A DNA stretch of 64,000 nt, from positions 1-64,000 of the forward strand of contig NZ_JADNBB010000018.1 in the NCBI RefSeq assembly GCF_015550595.1, in the 5' to 3' direction. The DNA is from Parabacteroides goldsteinii. GTDB lineage: Bacteria > Bacteroidota > Bacteroidia > Bacteroidales > Tannerellaceae. The notes under the pieces were generated by a model, which was given only the letters and a program-made list of their open reading frames with translations, searched no databases and was not told where the DNA came from. Shown piece by piece: positions 26,171 through 36,319 of this stretch. Numbering within the stretch: the first letter of the stretch is position 1; each line of letters starts with the position of its first letter. The position numbers and the translations under genes are program-made.

Positions 26171-27493
26171 CTAAATCTTTTTATTCTGCCACGCCGCTTT
26201 TTTCAAATAAATTACACTAGCCAACAACAAACCGCTATAATAAATTACCTCGGTCAGGAAACAAATCGCCACCGGAAGACGTAAACGCATCCCTGCCACG
26301 TAGATAAACAACGTATAAAAGACAAGCGTCACTACCTCCATCGCAAAAGCAGAACGGGTATTCCCCGTACCCGTCACCCCGTTAAATACGATATTGGCAA
26401 CGGCTGCTATCAACAGGGCACCGGAAATAACGTAAAGAGAAGGGATAGACGCATGTACTAAAGAGGCATCATTCGTATAAATCGACAATATAGCCGATGG
26501 GAAAAGACAGGCGATAAAAACACTGACTGCTACGATACCTAATGATATACCGGCAATCTTGCGAATGATCGGGATAACCTGGTCTTTATGTCCGGCACCG
26601 ATACTATTACTCACAAAAGAATTGGTTGCCGTAGATAAAGAATTGACAGGTATCAGCAGGACGATATACACACTGCGGACAATATTGGCGATTGCCAGTT
26701 CCCGTTGCCCCAGATGTTCTACGGCTACGAAAAGCATAAAGTAAGTACTCAACGATATAAAATACTGTAACATCGTGAATATGGATATATCCAATACACG
26801 TCTCAACAATTTAACATCGAACGACCGGAATTGATTCAATGCATACTTCTTTATATCTACCGTCAAACGGGTATAAACCAAAAAGAAAACGATCGACACT
26901 CCCTCTGCTGCCACCGAGGCAATAGCCGCCCCTTTAATACCCATTTCGGGAAAACCTCCCTTCCCGAATATCAACAGATAGTCGAGCAACACATTGGTCA
27001 ACGCCATCACAATTGCATTCAAAGTCAGCACCTTCGTCCGGGTAATACCGATAAACAAAGCACGGAACATCACATTGATAAAAGAGAAAAAGAACCCGAA
27101 CACACGCCAGTCGAGAAACTCTTCCGTAGCTTGCAGGATCGTGTCGGAGGAGATCATTACCCCCATGATATCTTTGGCAAAGAAACGGGACAGGGTAAAC
27201 ATCACGGCCGCCAACGCCAAAAGGAAAAACACACCCTGGATCATGACCGGCCCTACATCACTGTACCTCCGTTCACCATTCCTGCGAGCCATCACGATCT
27301 GCGACCCAGTACTGAAACCGAAAGCGATCGTAAACACACAGATATAATAGAGACCTCCCATCGCCGAGGCCCCCAACTCAACTTCTCCTACCCTTCCCAG
27401 GAAAGCCGTATCGGTCACATTGATAATATTCTGTGCCAATAAGCTTAAGAAGATAGGGTAACTTACATTCCAGATTTGCTTATTTGTATACAT
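26171..27493 (-). CDS. MATE-family multidrug/organic cation exporter
   Basis: A 440-residue inner-membrane protein with about twelve helices in two homologous halves. The N-terminus IWNVSYPIFLSLLAQNIINVTDTAFLG is typical of DinF/NorM-like MATE proteins, as is FVSNSIGAG (AxxIGAG-like) in the second half. It exports drugs or metabolites using an ion gradient. Substrate is not predictable. It is separated from panD by a terminator at 27539-27560. Confidence 0.93.
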   Translation of the reverse strand: MYTNKQIWNVSYPIFLSLLAQNIINVTDTAFLGRVGEVELGASAMGGLYYICVFTIAFGFSTGSQIVMARRNGERRYSDVGPVMIQGVFFLLALAAVMFTLSRFFAKDIMGVMISSDTILQATEEFLDWRVFGFFFSFINVMFRALFIGITRTKVLTLNAIVMALTNVLLDYLLIFGKGGFPEMGIKGAAIASVAAEGVSIVFFLVYTRLTVDIKKYALNQFRSFDVKLLRRVLDISIFTMLQYFISLSTYFMLFVAVEHLGQRELAIANIVRSVYIVLLIPVNSLSTATNSFVSNSIGAGHKDQVIPIIRKIAGISLGIVAVSVFIACLFPSAILSIYTNDASLVHASIPSLYVISGALLIAAVANIVFNGVTGTGNTRSAFAMEVVTLVFYTLFIYVAGMRLRLPVAICFLTEVIYYSGLLLASVIYLKKAAWQNKKI

Positions 27494-27538
27494 ACTCTAT
27501 AAGTTAATTCCATAAGAAAACACAAAGTCACAAAAAAA

Positions 27539-27560
27539 GCCCACCGGCAAACCGGTGAGC
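27539..27560 (-). terminator. Terminator of panC-panD
   Basis: Arms GCCCACCGG (27539-27547) and CCGGTGAGC (27552-27560) around CAAA; on the minus strand it is followed by a run of seven T. It lies just past the panD stop. Confidence 0.75.
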
Positions 27561-27606
27561 TTCTTTATTGTTGTTTAAAAACATTCTAAATACTGCTACC
27601 GATGCT

Positions 27607-27957
27607 CTATATCAGTTTATTTGTTGCTGTATCCGGAAATACAACAGCCGGTTTAAATGTTTTGGCTTCTTCAAAGTCCATCATGGCATACGACATGATA
27701 ATGATGATATCGCCAGGCTGCGCTTTTCGGGCAGCTGCCCCATTCAGACAAATCACGCCTGATCCGCGTTCGCCTTTAATAATATACGTTTCAAAACGTT
27801 CACCGTTATTGTTGTTCACAATAGCTACCTTTTCATTAGGAATCAGGTTGGCGGCATCCAGCAAATCCGCATCGATAGTGATACTACCGATATAGTTCAG
27901 ATTGGCTTCCGTTACCGTCACCCGGTGAATCTTTGATTTAACTACCTCTATAAACAT
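27607..27957 (-). CDS. panD: Aspartate 1-decarboxylase precursor
   Basis: A 116-residue pyruvoyl enzyme making beta-alanine from aspartate for pantothenate. The self-cleavage site GS is in [17 protein letters not shown], giving the pyruvoyl Ser at residue 25. [29 protein letters not shown] is the conserved core. Length is normal. Second gene of the panC-panD operon, 26 bases after panC. Confidence 0.96.
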   Translation of the reverse strand: MFIEVVKSKIHRVTVTEANLNYIGSITIDADLLDAANLIPNEKVAIVNNNNGERFETYIIKGERGSGVICLNGAAARKAQPGDIIIIMSYAMMDFEEAKTFKPAVVFPDTATNKLI

Positions 27958-27983
27958 CGTTATTTGTATAATTTGATTACCAG

Positions 27984-28826
27984 CTATTTATATCTTATGT
28001 TATCAATCAACCGGACTTCACCACAATAAACGGTAATACAACCTACGGCATAATCAGTATCTGACCAGTCTTTGATCGACTCCATCGTGATTCCGTCTAC
28101 GATTTCATAATATTCCACACGCATAACAGGGTCGGCATTAATCGTATTCACAACATAATCAATCACCTCCTGCACACTTTTTCCGACTGCAAAGTTAGTA
28201 CTTTCTTTTAACGTACGTGCTATTAGCGGTGCTTTTTGACGTTGTTCGGGTGTCAGACGGACATTACGGCTGCTTAAAGCCAGCCCGTCTTCCTCGCGCA
28301 AAATCGGGCAGGCATTAATTTTTACCGGGATATTCAACTGTTTCACCATCGCACGAATCACAGCGATCTGCTGGAAATCTTTCTCCCCGAAATAAGCATT
28401 ATCGGGTTCTACGGCATAAAACAGTTTGCTTACGATCTGGGCAACCCCATTGAAGTGTCCCGGACGGCGTGCACCCTCCATCACGGCCGAAACCGTGCCA
28501 AAGTCGAAAGTGCGTGTATCCGGTTCGGGATACATCTCCGCTTCTGTCGGCGCAAATACATAATCGCAGCCGGCGGGTTCCAACAAGGCGCTGTCTTTAT
28601 CCAATGTCCGGGGATAGGTGGCAAGGTCATTTTTATCGTTAAACTGAGTCGGATTTACGAAGATGCTCACTACACATACATCGTTTTCTTCCACGCAACG
28701 CTTCACCAGGCTCAGATGTCCGTTGTGTAATGCCCCCATAGTAGGAACAAAGCCTATTTGCTTGTTATGCTGCCTCTCTTCGGCAAGATAACGTTTCAAT
28801 TCTTGAATGCTGTTTACTATTTTCAT
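27984..28826 (-). CDS. panC: Pantothenate synthetase
   Basis: A 280-residue enzyme joining pantoate and beta-alanine with ATP. Signatures: [17 protein letters not shown] (HIGH-like site), [44 protein letters not shown] and [10 protein letters not shown] (KMSKS equivalent). First gene of the unit with panD, whose product it uses. Confidence 0.97.
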   Translation of the reverse strand: MKIVNSIQELKRYLAEERQHNKQIGFVPTMGALHNGHLSLVKRCVEENDVCVVSIFVNPTQFNDKNDLATYPRTLDKDSALLEPAGCDYVFAPTEAEMYPEPDTRTFDFGTVSAVMEGARRPGHFNGVAQIVSKLFYAVEPDNAYFGEKDFQQIAVIRAMVKQLNIPVKINACPILREEDGLALSSRNVRLTPEQRQKAPLIARTLKESTNFAVGKSVQEVIDYVVNTINADPVMRVEYYEIVDGITMESIKDWSDTDYAVGCITVYCGEVRLIDNIRYK

Positions 28827-28889
28827 CAGTTAGATGCTTATTGACGGTGCAAAGCAAATAAATAATTACCGTAAATGAAAGAAATTTAT

Positions 28890-28897
28890 TATCTTTG
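28890..28897 (+). promoter_or_regulatory. -7 box for the glycogen synthase-like gene
   Basis: TATCTTTG, full match. It lies inside the upstream extension of the open frame, showing that translation starts at the ATG at 28926, not at 28875. Confidence 0.65.
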
Positions 28898-28925
28898 TGC
28901 CGTCTTTATAAAACTAGTTTACAGA

Positions 28926-29744
28926 ATGGATGCAAAAAAAATCTTGTTTATAGCTCAAGAAATAACACCCTACCTTCCCGAATCTGAGATTGCAACAATA
29001 TGCAGAAACTTGCCGCAAGGCATTCAGGAGCGTGGTCGCGAAATCAGAACTTTCATGCCTAAATTCGGAAATATCAACGAGCGACGCAATCAGTTGCACG
29101 AAGTGATCCGCCTGTCAGGTATGAATCTTATTATTGATGATACAGACCACCCTCTGATCATAAAGGTAGCATCCATTCAGGCCGCACGCATGCAGGTTTA
29201 CTTCATTGATAATGAAGATTTCTTCCAGCGTAAGCACACTGTTTGCGATGAAAACGGGAATGAATACGAAGATAATGACGACCGTTCTATCTTCTATGTT
29301 CGTGGTGTATTGGAAACCGTAAAGAAACTACGGTGGATACCGGATGTAATTCATTGTCACGGATGGATATCTGCTTTGACAGCATTATATATAAAAAGAA
29401 TGTATGCAGACGATCCATGTCTTAAAAATGCAAAAATAGTCTATTCTATTTATAATGATGACTTTAAAACACCGTTTAGAAAAGAGTTTGCCAACAAACT
29501 GAAAACAGACGGAGCGAAAGAGGGCGACCTGAAAGGGATAAAAGCCGATACCAGTTTCGTCGGCTTGACTAAGCTGGCCATTGATTTTGCGGACGGTGTG
29601 ATACAAGGTAGTGAAACGATCAACCAGGATGTTCTGGACTATATTGCAACCAAAAAGGATACTCCGTTCCTTCCTTATCAGTCGCCGGAAACTTATATGG
29701 ATGCATTCAACGAATTTTACGATGTCGTATTAGATTCTAAATAA
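28926..29744 (+). CDS. Glycogen/starch synthase N-terminal-domain protein
   Basis: A 272-residue protein matching only the N-terminal Rossmann half of GT5 glycogen synthases: AKKILFIAQEITPYLPESEIA, GREIRTFMPKFGNINERR, VIHCHGWISALTALY. The C-terminal half with the ADP-glucose site is absent, and the protein ends soon after KADTSFVGLTKLAIDFADGVI. A lone domain of this kind is common in Bacteroidota beside a DUF4270 gene. Activity on its own is unlikely; it may be a regulator or subunit. The 12-base gap to the next gene indicates one transcript. Confidence 0.85.
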   Translation: MDAKKILFIAQEITPYLPESEIATICRNLPQGIQERGREIRTFMPKFGNINERRNQLHEVIRLSGMNLIIDDTDHPLIIKVASIQAARMQVYFIDNEDFFQRKHTVCDENGNEYEDNDDRSIFYVRGVLETVKKLRWIPDVIHCHGWISALTALYIKRMYADDPCLKNAKIVYSIYNDDFKTPFRKEFANKLKTDGAKEGDLKGIKADTSFVGLTKLAIDFADGVIQGSETINQDVLDYIATKKDTPFLPYQSPETYMDAFNEFYDVVLDSK

Positions 29745-29755
29745 GTGAGAGAAAA

Positions 29756-31129
29756 ATGATGAAGATCAAGCCTTTATTAATTGGCCTGGGCTTAGGAATA
29801 ACAATCCTGAGTGGGTGTAGTGATGATTTGAATCTGGTTGGCTCGACTATTCAGCCCGGCGGAGACAAAATGCCCGTATATGTAGATACTTTTCAGATGC
29901 AGGCGACAACCTTGCTGATGGATTCGGTATATGCAAGAACTACTAGTGGATTACTCGGCGAATTTTATGATCCGTTGTATGGTAATGTGAAATCTGATTA
30001 CATCTGTCAGTTCTACTGTCCGTCAGACTTCAAATTCCAAAAAGAACCTATCAACGGACAGATCGATTCGGTCGATTTTAAGATCATATATTATAGCGGA
30101 TCATGGGTTGGAGACTCGTTGACTCCCATGCGTGCCCAGATATATCAGGTCGACAAACAACTGGAAAGAGATTTCTACACAAACTTCGATCCGGCAGAAT
30201 ATTGTGACTTGCAGAATTCTTTGGGTATGCAGACGTATACGGCACATGACAACTCTATTCCTGATAGTGTTAGGAACGCAGTGGACTCAAGCGGTAGCCC
30301 GACATACGTTCCTACCGTAACAATTCGTATGCCGAGAGAATTCGGACAGAAGTTTTACGATGAAACAATCAATAATCCCGGTACATTCAGTAGCCAAGAG
30401 AACTTTAACAAGTTCTTCCCTGGTTTATATGTAACAAATACATACGGTAGCGGAAATATCTTGCAGATTAGCTATTCTTCCATTTCGATCTATTACAAAT
30501 ACAACTTGAAAGGAAGTCAGAATCAGGACTCAACCGCATATGCAAGTGAAACATTCAATGTAACGAAGGAAGTATTGCAGTTGAATCGATTTAAAAACAC
30601 CGACTTGACTGATTTATTGAAACCGAATGATTCAATCGCTTATCTGAAAACTCCGGCAGGTGTATATACCCAGTTGACTATTCCGGCTAAAGATATTGCT
30701 GAAAAGATTGGTGACCGTATAATCAACAACATTCCTTTGACAATAAAAGCGTTCCCCCAGGAAAACTGGCAATGGGCTTTAACCGCTCCGGCCAATTTAT
30801 TATTACTACCGAAAGACTCTTTGGCAACTTTCTTTGTCAATAACAAGATCGAAGATAAAAAAACGTCATTCCTTGCTTCTTATTCAAGCAGTGCTCGTTC
30901 TTATGGCTTTGACAATATATCAAATTTGATGCAGGAGCATATAAAGAATAATCCGGAAAAGGATATGGTTTTACTTCTTGTTCCAGTTGAACGTCTTTTA
31001 ACTCAGGCAGATTATTATGGCAACCAATATACGGCTGCTCTAAATAATTACTTACTTCCATCAGGTGTAAAATTGCTTAAGAACCAGGATGCTATGAAGA
31101 TTGTGGTTACAACAACCGACTATAAGTAG
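29756..31129 (+). CDS. DUF4270 lipoprotein
   Basis: A 457-residue lipoprotein: signal with LGITILSGC (Cys about 21), then SDDLNLVGSTIQPGGDK and a DUF4270 body, with TTSGLLGEFYDPLYGNVKSDY as the recognisable segment. It probably sits on the outer membrane; function is unknown. Start could be either of two adjacent ATG codons (29756 or 29759). It ends before a strong terminator. Confidence 0.88.
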   Translation: MMKIKPLLIGLGLGITILSGCSDDLNLVGSTIQPGGDKMPVYVDTFQMQATTLLMDSVYARTTSGLLGEFYDPLYGNVKSDYICQFYCPSDFKFQKEPINGQIDSVDFKIIYYSGSWVGDSLTPMRAQIYQVDKQLERDFYTNFDPAEYCDLQNSLGMQTYTAHDNSIPDSVRNAVDSSGSPTYVPTVTIRMPREFGQKFYDETINNPGTFSSQENFNKFFPGLYVTNTYGSGNILQISYSSISIYYKYNLKGSQNQDSTAYASETFNVTKEVLQLNRFKNTDLTDLLKPNDSIAYLKTPAGVYTQLTIPAKDIAEKIGDRIINNIPLTIKAFPQENWQWALTAPANLLLLPKDSLATFFVNNKIEDKKTSFLASYSSSARSYGFDNISNLMQEHIKNNPEKDMVLLLVPVERLLTQADYYGNQYTAALNNYLLPSGVKLLKNQDAMKIVVTTTDYK

Positions 31130-31151
31130 ATTTTTCAAATATTATAAATAT

Positions 31152-31192
31152 AAAGAAACGGGTAATTCTTAATTGAATTATCCGTTTCTTTT
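31152..31192. terminator. Strong bidirectional terminator
   Basis: AAAGAAACGGGTAATTC (31152-31168) pairs with GAATTATCCGTTTCTTT (31175-31191), one mismatch, with flanking A and T tracts. It separates the rightward DUF4270 gene from the leftward glycogen operon. Confidence 0.8.
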
Positions 31193-31210
31193 ATTTAGCA
31201 TCATATTCTA

Positions 31211-32512
31211 TTAGGCCTCTTTTTTCTTTGCAGCTTTCTTCTTCAGTTTTTCAAGTTCTTTCTGAAGACCTTCTATTTCTTCTCCCTGGTTCTTGATCGT
31301 AGTAAGCAAAGAGTTAAGCTCCTCATTTTCGATTGTTTCCGGGAACTGTCCATTTACGCGAACGATAAAGTCTGACAACACATTCATATAATTATTAAAT
31401 GCATCATAAGGATTATCATACGGGCTAAAGCCGCTTCCTCCGTGCTTAGTACTCATATAGAAGAAATGATCGCTACTTTGCAGATAGTTCCAGTCCTGTT
31501 TGATACGACGTTCCTCTACCAGGCGAACACGTTCACTGATACTATTAATCTTGCGGAATGCTTCCTGCTGCAGGACATTTCCTAACCAGGAACTACAATC
31601 TTTCTCTTCGTCAACCCATGACATAGGGTAAGGCACAGAGATTGCATCGACCGGTTTCAACAAGGCAAACACTTCTGACGGTGTAGAGAATCCGATTCCT
31701 TTCTCCGCCGCAAAACGAGGTAATGCTTTGAAGAAATCAAAGATCCCGGTTTCAGCCGGATTCAATGATCCTAATACCTCATAATTCATAAACAGATTGA
31801 TGATCTGTTCCGAATCCGGTGTTGCCGCAATCCAGGAAATATATTTATCGGCTGTCAGCGGATATTCATTCCAGTTATAGTTGTTGAAACGTAAAGATAG
31901 ATCTTCGCTGAAACGGTCGTTCTTAAGCAACAACTTCAACTGAGGCTGAACGCAGGAACTATACATATAGTTCGGACTCTTCCATCCAAGAATATGTTTT
32001 GCACCTTCCGTCAACATGCCTTTAAAGCCCATCTTATATACCACATCCGAAATATCATCCGAGTAAATCAATTCCGTATTACGGAATACCTTCGGTTTAA
32101 CTCCAAACAAATCATGGATCTTTTCCTTATGCTTCTTAACCTGATCTTCAAACTCCTCGATATTATCACCTAAAGAAGCCAAAGAGTGAGCATATGTTTC
32201 AGCCAGGAACTCAACATTGCCGGTAGCAGCCAGTTCCTTAAAACTATCGATCACTTCCGGAGAATAAATTTCCATCTGTTCCAAAGCAAGACCGGAAATA
32301 GAGAAGGCCACTTTAAATTTACCTCCACTCGTTTTGATCATTTCCAGGATAGCCTTATTGGCAGGCAGATAACAACGTTCGGCTATACGACGCATAATCT
32401 CTTCGTTCTGAAAATCATCATAGTAATAATGATCGTTACCGATATCGAAGAAACGGTATCTTTTCAGGCGGAATGGCTGATGTATCTGAAAATAAAAGCA
32501 GATCGTTTTCAT
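31211..32512 (-). CDS. GH57 alpha-amylase-type glycoside hydrolase
   Basis: A 433-residue cytoplasmic GH57 enzyme acting on alpha-1,4-glucan or transferring glucan. Family motifs: ICFYFQIHQPFR near the start, FLAETYAHSLASL, FRNTELIYSDDISDVVYKMG with the nucleophile Glu, and YEVLGSLNPAETGIFDFFKALP. The C-terminus is a Lys/Glu coiled coil (EEIEGLQKELEKLKKKAAKK). Last gene of the debranching enzyme-GT4-GH57 operon, 30 bases after the GT4 gene. Confidence 0.92.
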   Translation of the reverse strand: MKTICFYFQIHQPFRLKRYRFFDIGNDHYYYDDFQNEEIMRRIAERCYLPANKAILEMIKTSGGKFKVAFSISGLALEQMEIYSPEVIDSFKELAATGNVEFLAETYAHSLASLGDNIEEFEDQVKKHKEKIHDLFGVKPKVFRNTELIYSDDISDVVYKMGFKGMLTEGAKHILGWKSPNYMYSSCVQPQLKLLLKNDRFSEDLSLRFNNYNWNEYPLTADKYISWIAATPDSEQIINLFMNYEVLGSLNPAETGIFDFFKALPRFAAEKGIGFSTPSEVFALLKPVDAISVPYPMSWVDEEKDCSSWLGNVLQQEAFRKINSISERVRLVEERRIKQDWNYLQSSDHFFYMSTKHGGSGFSPYDNPYDAFNNYMNVLSDFIVRVNGQFPETIENEELNSLLTTIKNQGEEIEGLQKELEKLKKKAAKKKEA

Positions 32513-32542
32513 AATATAGTTGTTTTAATTTTTGTCTTGTCG

Positions 32543-33805
32543 TTATTTATTAATCACTTGTTCATAGATACGGCGAACTTTTTGTCCGGCATATTCCCAT
32601 TTAATATTATCTACCTCATTCTTTCCTTCCACTTTCAGGAATTCATGCATAGCCGGATAAGTAATGATCGAATACATAGCATCTGCCATGGCTTCAATAT
32701 CCCAGTAATCTACTTTTACAGCATAATTCAAGATTTCTGCACAACCGGACTGTTTAGAGATAATAGAAGGGACACCACACTGCATGGCTTCCAACGGAGA
32801 TATTCCAAAAGGCTCCGAAACAGATGGCATCACATACACATCACTCGCCTTCAGCACTTCGTATACCTGCTTTCCTTTCATAAACCCTGTGAAATGGAAA
32901 CGGTCGGAAATATTACGTTCTGCGGCCAAGCGGATCATCTTATCCATCATATCGCCGCTACCGGCCATTACAAAGCGGGTCTTAGGGGCTTTTGCCAATA
33001 CCTTGGCGGCTGCTTCCACAAAATATTCAGGTCCTTTCTGCATAGTGATACGCCCCAGGAAGGTGATTACTTTATCCTTTACCCCTTTTTTATCCTGTAT
33101 CGCCAGAATTTCAGGGCTCATAGGTTCTACGGCATTATGAACGGTCGTAACTTTAGCCGGATCCTGATGATATTTCTCAATCACCGTCTGGCGGGTCAGG
33201 TTACTTACCGTTATGATATGGTCGGCATTATCCATACCATTCTTTTCAATTGCGTAAACATCGGGGTTTACATTTCCACGGCTTCTGTCGTAGTCGGTTG
33301 CATGCACATGGATCACCAATGGTTTACCGCTTACATTCTTCGCATGGATACCGGCCGGATAAGTCAGCCAATCATGTGCATGAATCACATCATATTGTTC
33401 TGTACGGGCAATCACACCGGCTACGATCGAATAGTTATTGATCTCTTCCAGCAAATTATCCGGATAACGTCCGGAAAACTCCATACAACCAAGATCATTT
33501 ACCTGCCGATAAGAAAAGTCGGCATAGATGTGATCACGATAGTCATAATATTTCTGAGGATCCATAAACTTGGACAAGCGATTTTTCACATATTCCATGT
33601 CTACATCACGCCATACTATCGGGACATTACAAACTCCTATAATTTTCAGGAAACTCTGGTCTTCATCTCCCCAGGGTTTCGGAATACAAAAGGTTATATC
33701 CATATCCGGCTGCATAGCCATACCTCTTGTCAGGCCATAACTAGCCGTTCCTAATCCTCCCAGGATATGAGGAGGAAATTCCCATCCAAACATCAATGCT
33801 TTCAT
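32543..33805 (-). CDS. GT4-family glycosyltransferase (glycogen synthase-like)
   Basis: A 420-residue GT-B enzyme: MFGWEFPPHILGGLGTASYG (donor loop), VIHAHDWLTYPAG, ITFLGRITMQKGPEYFVEA, and VMPSVSEPFGISPLEAMQC with the E-x7-E motif. Between debranching enzyme and GH57, it most likely extends glucan chains in glycogen synthesis. 12 bases separate it from the debranching gene. Confidence 0.92.
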   Translation of the reverse strand: MKALMFGWEFPPHILGGLGTASYGLTRGMAMQPDMDITFCIPKPWGDEDQSFLKIIGVCNVPIVWRDVDMEYVKNRLSKFMDPQKYYDYRDHIYADFSYRQVNDLGCMEFSGRYPDNLLEEINNYSIVAGVIARTEQYDVIHAHDWLTYPAGIHAKNVSGKPLVIHVHATDYDRSRGNVNPDVYAIEKNGMDNADHIITVSNLTRQTVIEKYHQDPAKVTTVHNAVEPMSPEILAIQDKKGVKDKVITFLGRITMQKGPEYFVEAAAKVLAKAPKTRFVMAGSGDMMDKMIRLAAERNISDRFHFTGFMKGKQVYEVLKASDVYVMPSVSEPFGISPLEAMQCGVPSIISKQSGCAEILNYAVKVDYWDIEAMADAMYSIITYPAMHEFLKVEGKNEVDNIKWEYAGQKVRRIYEQVINK

Positions 33806-33817
33806 CTGGTACTCGTT

Positions 33818-35752
33818 TTATTCGGCGTTATACTTCTTCAATAAATCCACAACCCGGAGCATGGCAGCTACATTCATTGCAAACGAAATAGCACCGCGTC
33901 CGGTAAACGGCGGATTACCATCAAACAATTCAGGTATCGTACCAATACAATGCAATGACATTTCATCCTCCATACTTATCAACATACGTTCTGCAAAAGA
34001 GACACCGCTCTTTCCGAATACACGAAGATAGGCTTCCAGATAAGCTCCCAGCAACCACGGCCAGGCAGTACCTTGATGATAAGCCAGGTCGCGTTCATAC
34101 TGCGGACCAACATAGTAGGGTTTATAGCCTTCACTTTTCGGACTGAGCGAACGCAACCCTTTAGGTGTAAGCAATTCTTTTGTTACGATATCGACAACAC
34201 TGCGTTTCTGTATTCGCGTCAGTGGAGAATAAGGCAATGAAACGGCAAAAATCATATTGGGGCGTACGCTCCAGTCAACGATAGAACCATTCACCGAATC
34301 GAACAAGTAATTGTAACCATTCACAAAAGTTTCCTTAAACGATATATCCATTGCCTTGATCAGCTTGTCATATTTTTCAATCGGTGTTCCTCCCATCAGT
34401 TCCGTATAGAAACAGAGGGCATTATACCACAATGCGTTAAACTCTACAATATAACCGGAACGGGGCACAACTGGTTTACCGTTAATGGTGGAGTTCATCC
34501 AGGTAATTGCTTTATCGCGGCCATTGGCGAATACCAACCCGTTGTCCATCACCTTCATATCCGGATGTTTCTGACCGGATATAAATTCAAGTATCTCATT
34601 TATAAAACCGGCATAAAGTTCTTTTGCACGTTCCAGACTTGTGTCTTTAGCATACTGCTGGATGGCCCATATAGCCCATAAGAACACATCCGGTTCATCA
34701 ATCTCACGGATTACCGAATCCAGCCTATTCTCATTCATATAAGCTCTTGCTGCCGGCATAGCAGTATGCATAATCTTTTCGAAACGTACCGGATCATCGA
34801 TCGACAATGTACATCCCGGAAGTGCGACAAACAGATCGCGAGCTCTTACTTTGAACCAGGGATAACCTGCCAGCAGATAGGCATCGTCTTCTTTCGGACG
34901 GAAATAAAATTGCTGTGCAGAGTTTTTCAAACAGTTAAAGAAGCTGGTACGCGGCGTACGGGCATTTACCTCGTTTTCATACAAACTCTTCAAACGTGTT
35001 GTTGCCACCGGACCATCTCCGGCACTGAATATGATCGACTCACCTTTCTTGATCGGTATTTCAAAATAACCGGGAACATACAGGTCTTCTTTATAAGGAT
35101 AGCCTCTTTCCTGTTCTTTCGGATATTCTATTCCGTTATACCAATAAGGTTCATATACAAATTTCACTTTTTTATTGAACTGCATATATAGTTCGGGATA
35201 TCCGTGATACATGCAGGTCTTTATACCATTCGGCACTTCTGTGTAAGACTGGTTCACATTGCCATTTGCCTGTGTCAGCGATTTCACACTACGGAAAGCA
35301 AGGAAAGGACGGAAACGGAGCGTTGTTGCCGAATGAGCATCTTCAAGCGTATACTTGATCATAATCCGGTTTTCATACAAGGAGAATACTTTTTCTTTCG
35401 AAAAGATAACGCCACCAACCCGGTAAAGTGTACGTGGAACGGTGTCTGAACTATACTCGCGGATATATTTATGTCCTTTGGGACTGTAATTATCCCCCTG
35501 GTATTTATGTAAACCCAAGTTAAACTCAGCACCATGCTGAATGACAGTCTCATCCAGAGATGATAGTAAAACATGATTGTCATCGTCTATCTCAGGAACT
35601 GGCATAACGAGTAATCCGTGGTATTTTCGCGTATTACAATCAACAACAGTCGTACAATGATATGCCCCGGTCCTATTGGTTCGGAGCACCTCTCGAGTCA
35701 ACGATTCCTCCAGATTTATCATTACTGTCTTGTCAAATTTAAGATAACTCAT
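33818..35752 (-). CDS. Glycogen debranching enzyme (amylo-alpha-1,6-glucosidase)
   Basis: A 644-residue protein: N-terminal GDE_N-type beta domain (TREVLRTNRTGAYHCTTVVDCNTRKYHGLL) and a C-terminal (alpha/alpha)6 barrel of GH133 type (AGYPWFKVRARDLFVALPG; YNALCFYTELMG; YHQGTAWPWLLGAYLEAYL). It removes alpha-1,6 branches from glycogen. It leads the three-gene operon; TACTTTTG on the minus strand at 35808-35815 is its probable -7 box. Confidence 0.93.
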   Translation of the reverse strand: MSYLKFDKTVMINLEESLTREVLRTNRTGAYHCTTVVDCNTRKYHGLLVMPVPEIDDDNHVLLSSLDETVIQHGAEFNLGLHKYQGDNYSPKGHKYIREYSSDTVPRTLYRVGGVIFSKEKVFSLYENRIMIKYTLEDAHSATTLRFRPFLAFRSVKSLTQANGNVNQSYTEVPNGIKTCMYHGYPELYMQFNKKVKFVYEPYWYNGIEYPKEQERGYPYKEDLYVPGYFEIPIKKGESIIFSAGDGPVATTRLKSLYENEVNARTPRTSFFNCLKNSAQQFYFRPKEDDAYLLAGYPWFKVRARDLFVALPGCTLSIDDPVRFEKIMHTAMPAARAYMNENRLDSVIREIDEPDVFLWAIWAIQQYAKDTSLERAKELYAGFINEILEFISGQKHPDMKVMDNGLVFANGRDKAITWMNSTINGKPVVPRSGYIVEFNALWYNALCFYTELMGGTPIEKYDKLIKAMDISFKETFVNGYNYLFDSVNGSIVDWSVRPNMIFAVSLPYSPLTRIQKRSVVDIVTKELLTPKGLRSLSPKSEGYKPYYVGPQYERDLAYHQGTAWPWLLGAYLEAYLRVFGKSGVSFAERMLISMEDEMSLHCIGTIPELFDGNPPFTGRGAISFAMNVAAMLRVVDLLKKYNAE

Positions 35753-35807
35753 ATGTATTTGGTTTTAAGTTTATGCTTATATAATGAAAATGATACGATA
35801 TACTGAC

Positions 35808-35815
35808 CAAAAGTA
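35808..35815 (-). promoter_or_regulatory. -7 box for the glycogen operon
   Basis: Minus strand TACTTTTG, full TAnnTTTG match, 56 bases before the debranching-enzyme start. Confidence 0.55.
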
Positions 35816-36110
35816 TCACTTAAAAACTAAAAAAACAAATCAGCTTTCATATTTATTTAGAAACTGAGTTTTTTTATAACTCCGAAATGACTGATAAATA
35901 ATCTCTTAGAAAATTAGGGACTTCCATGAATGTGTTGTCAAACACATGAACAGTTGTTAAAATCTGAAAACTTTCCACTAATGCACAGGGAAATACCGGC
36001 AACAAAAACAGACTGCCGGAGGTTATAAAACAAAATCAGGAAGCAAATGGTAGCATTACCGTAATGTAATGCCATTTCTCTGCCGACAAAATTTGTTGCC
36101 GATAATTGTC

Positions 36111-36183
36111 GACAAGCCTGTTTATAATTATCGACAAGCTTGTTGACAATTATGAGCAAGCCTGTCGATAGTTATCGACAAGC
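36111..36183. repeat. 22-bp tandem repeats, three full copies and one partial
   Basis: Units start at 36111, 36133 and 36155, each 22 bases, beginning (G/A)(A/G)CAAGC(C/T)TGT and ending ATTAT(C/G) or GTTATC; a partial GACAAGC follows at 36177. A decayed unit may precede (from 36085). Many units contain internal TTGTC/GACAA symmetry. The remaining sequence of the 35,753-36,319 gap shows only a near-consensus -7 box CATCTTTG at 36249-36256 for the peptidase gene. Confidence 0.75.
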
Positions 36184-36319
36184 AATTACTTTGGTGACTA
36201 AAAAAATAAATATAAAGAGGAATTATTCAGTAACACAGGTATTTTTTCCATCTTTGTGCCGGAAAAGAAACCGGTTGCTTCCGGCTAAATTCACTATTTA
36301 AATATAATGTACAAGAAAT

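Noticed and set aside
28875-28925. Upstream 17-codon extension of the glycogen synthase-like gene
   Set aside because: It contains the -7 box at 28890-28897; homology starts at MDAKKILFIAQE.
32186-33754. Plus-strand 522-residue open frame
   Set aside because: It is antisense to the GH57 and GT4 genes, whose motifs are clear; low-complexity aromatic/His-rich product with no recognisable domain.
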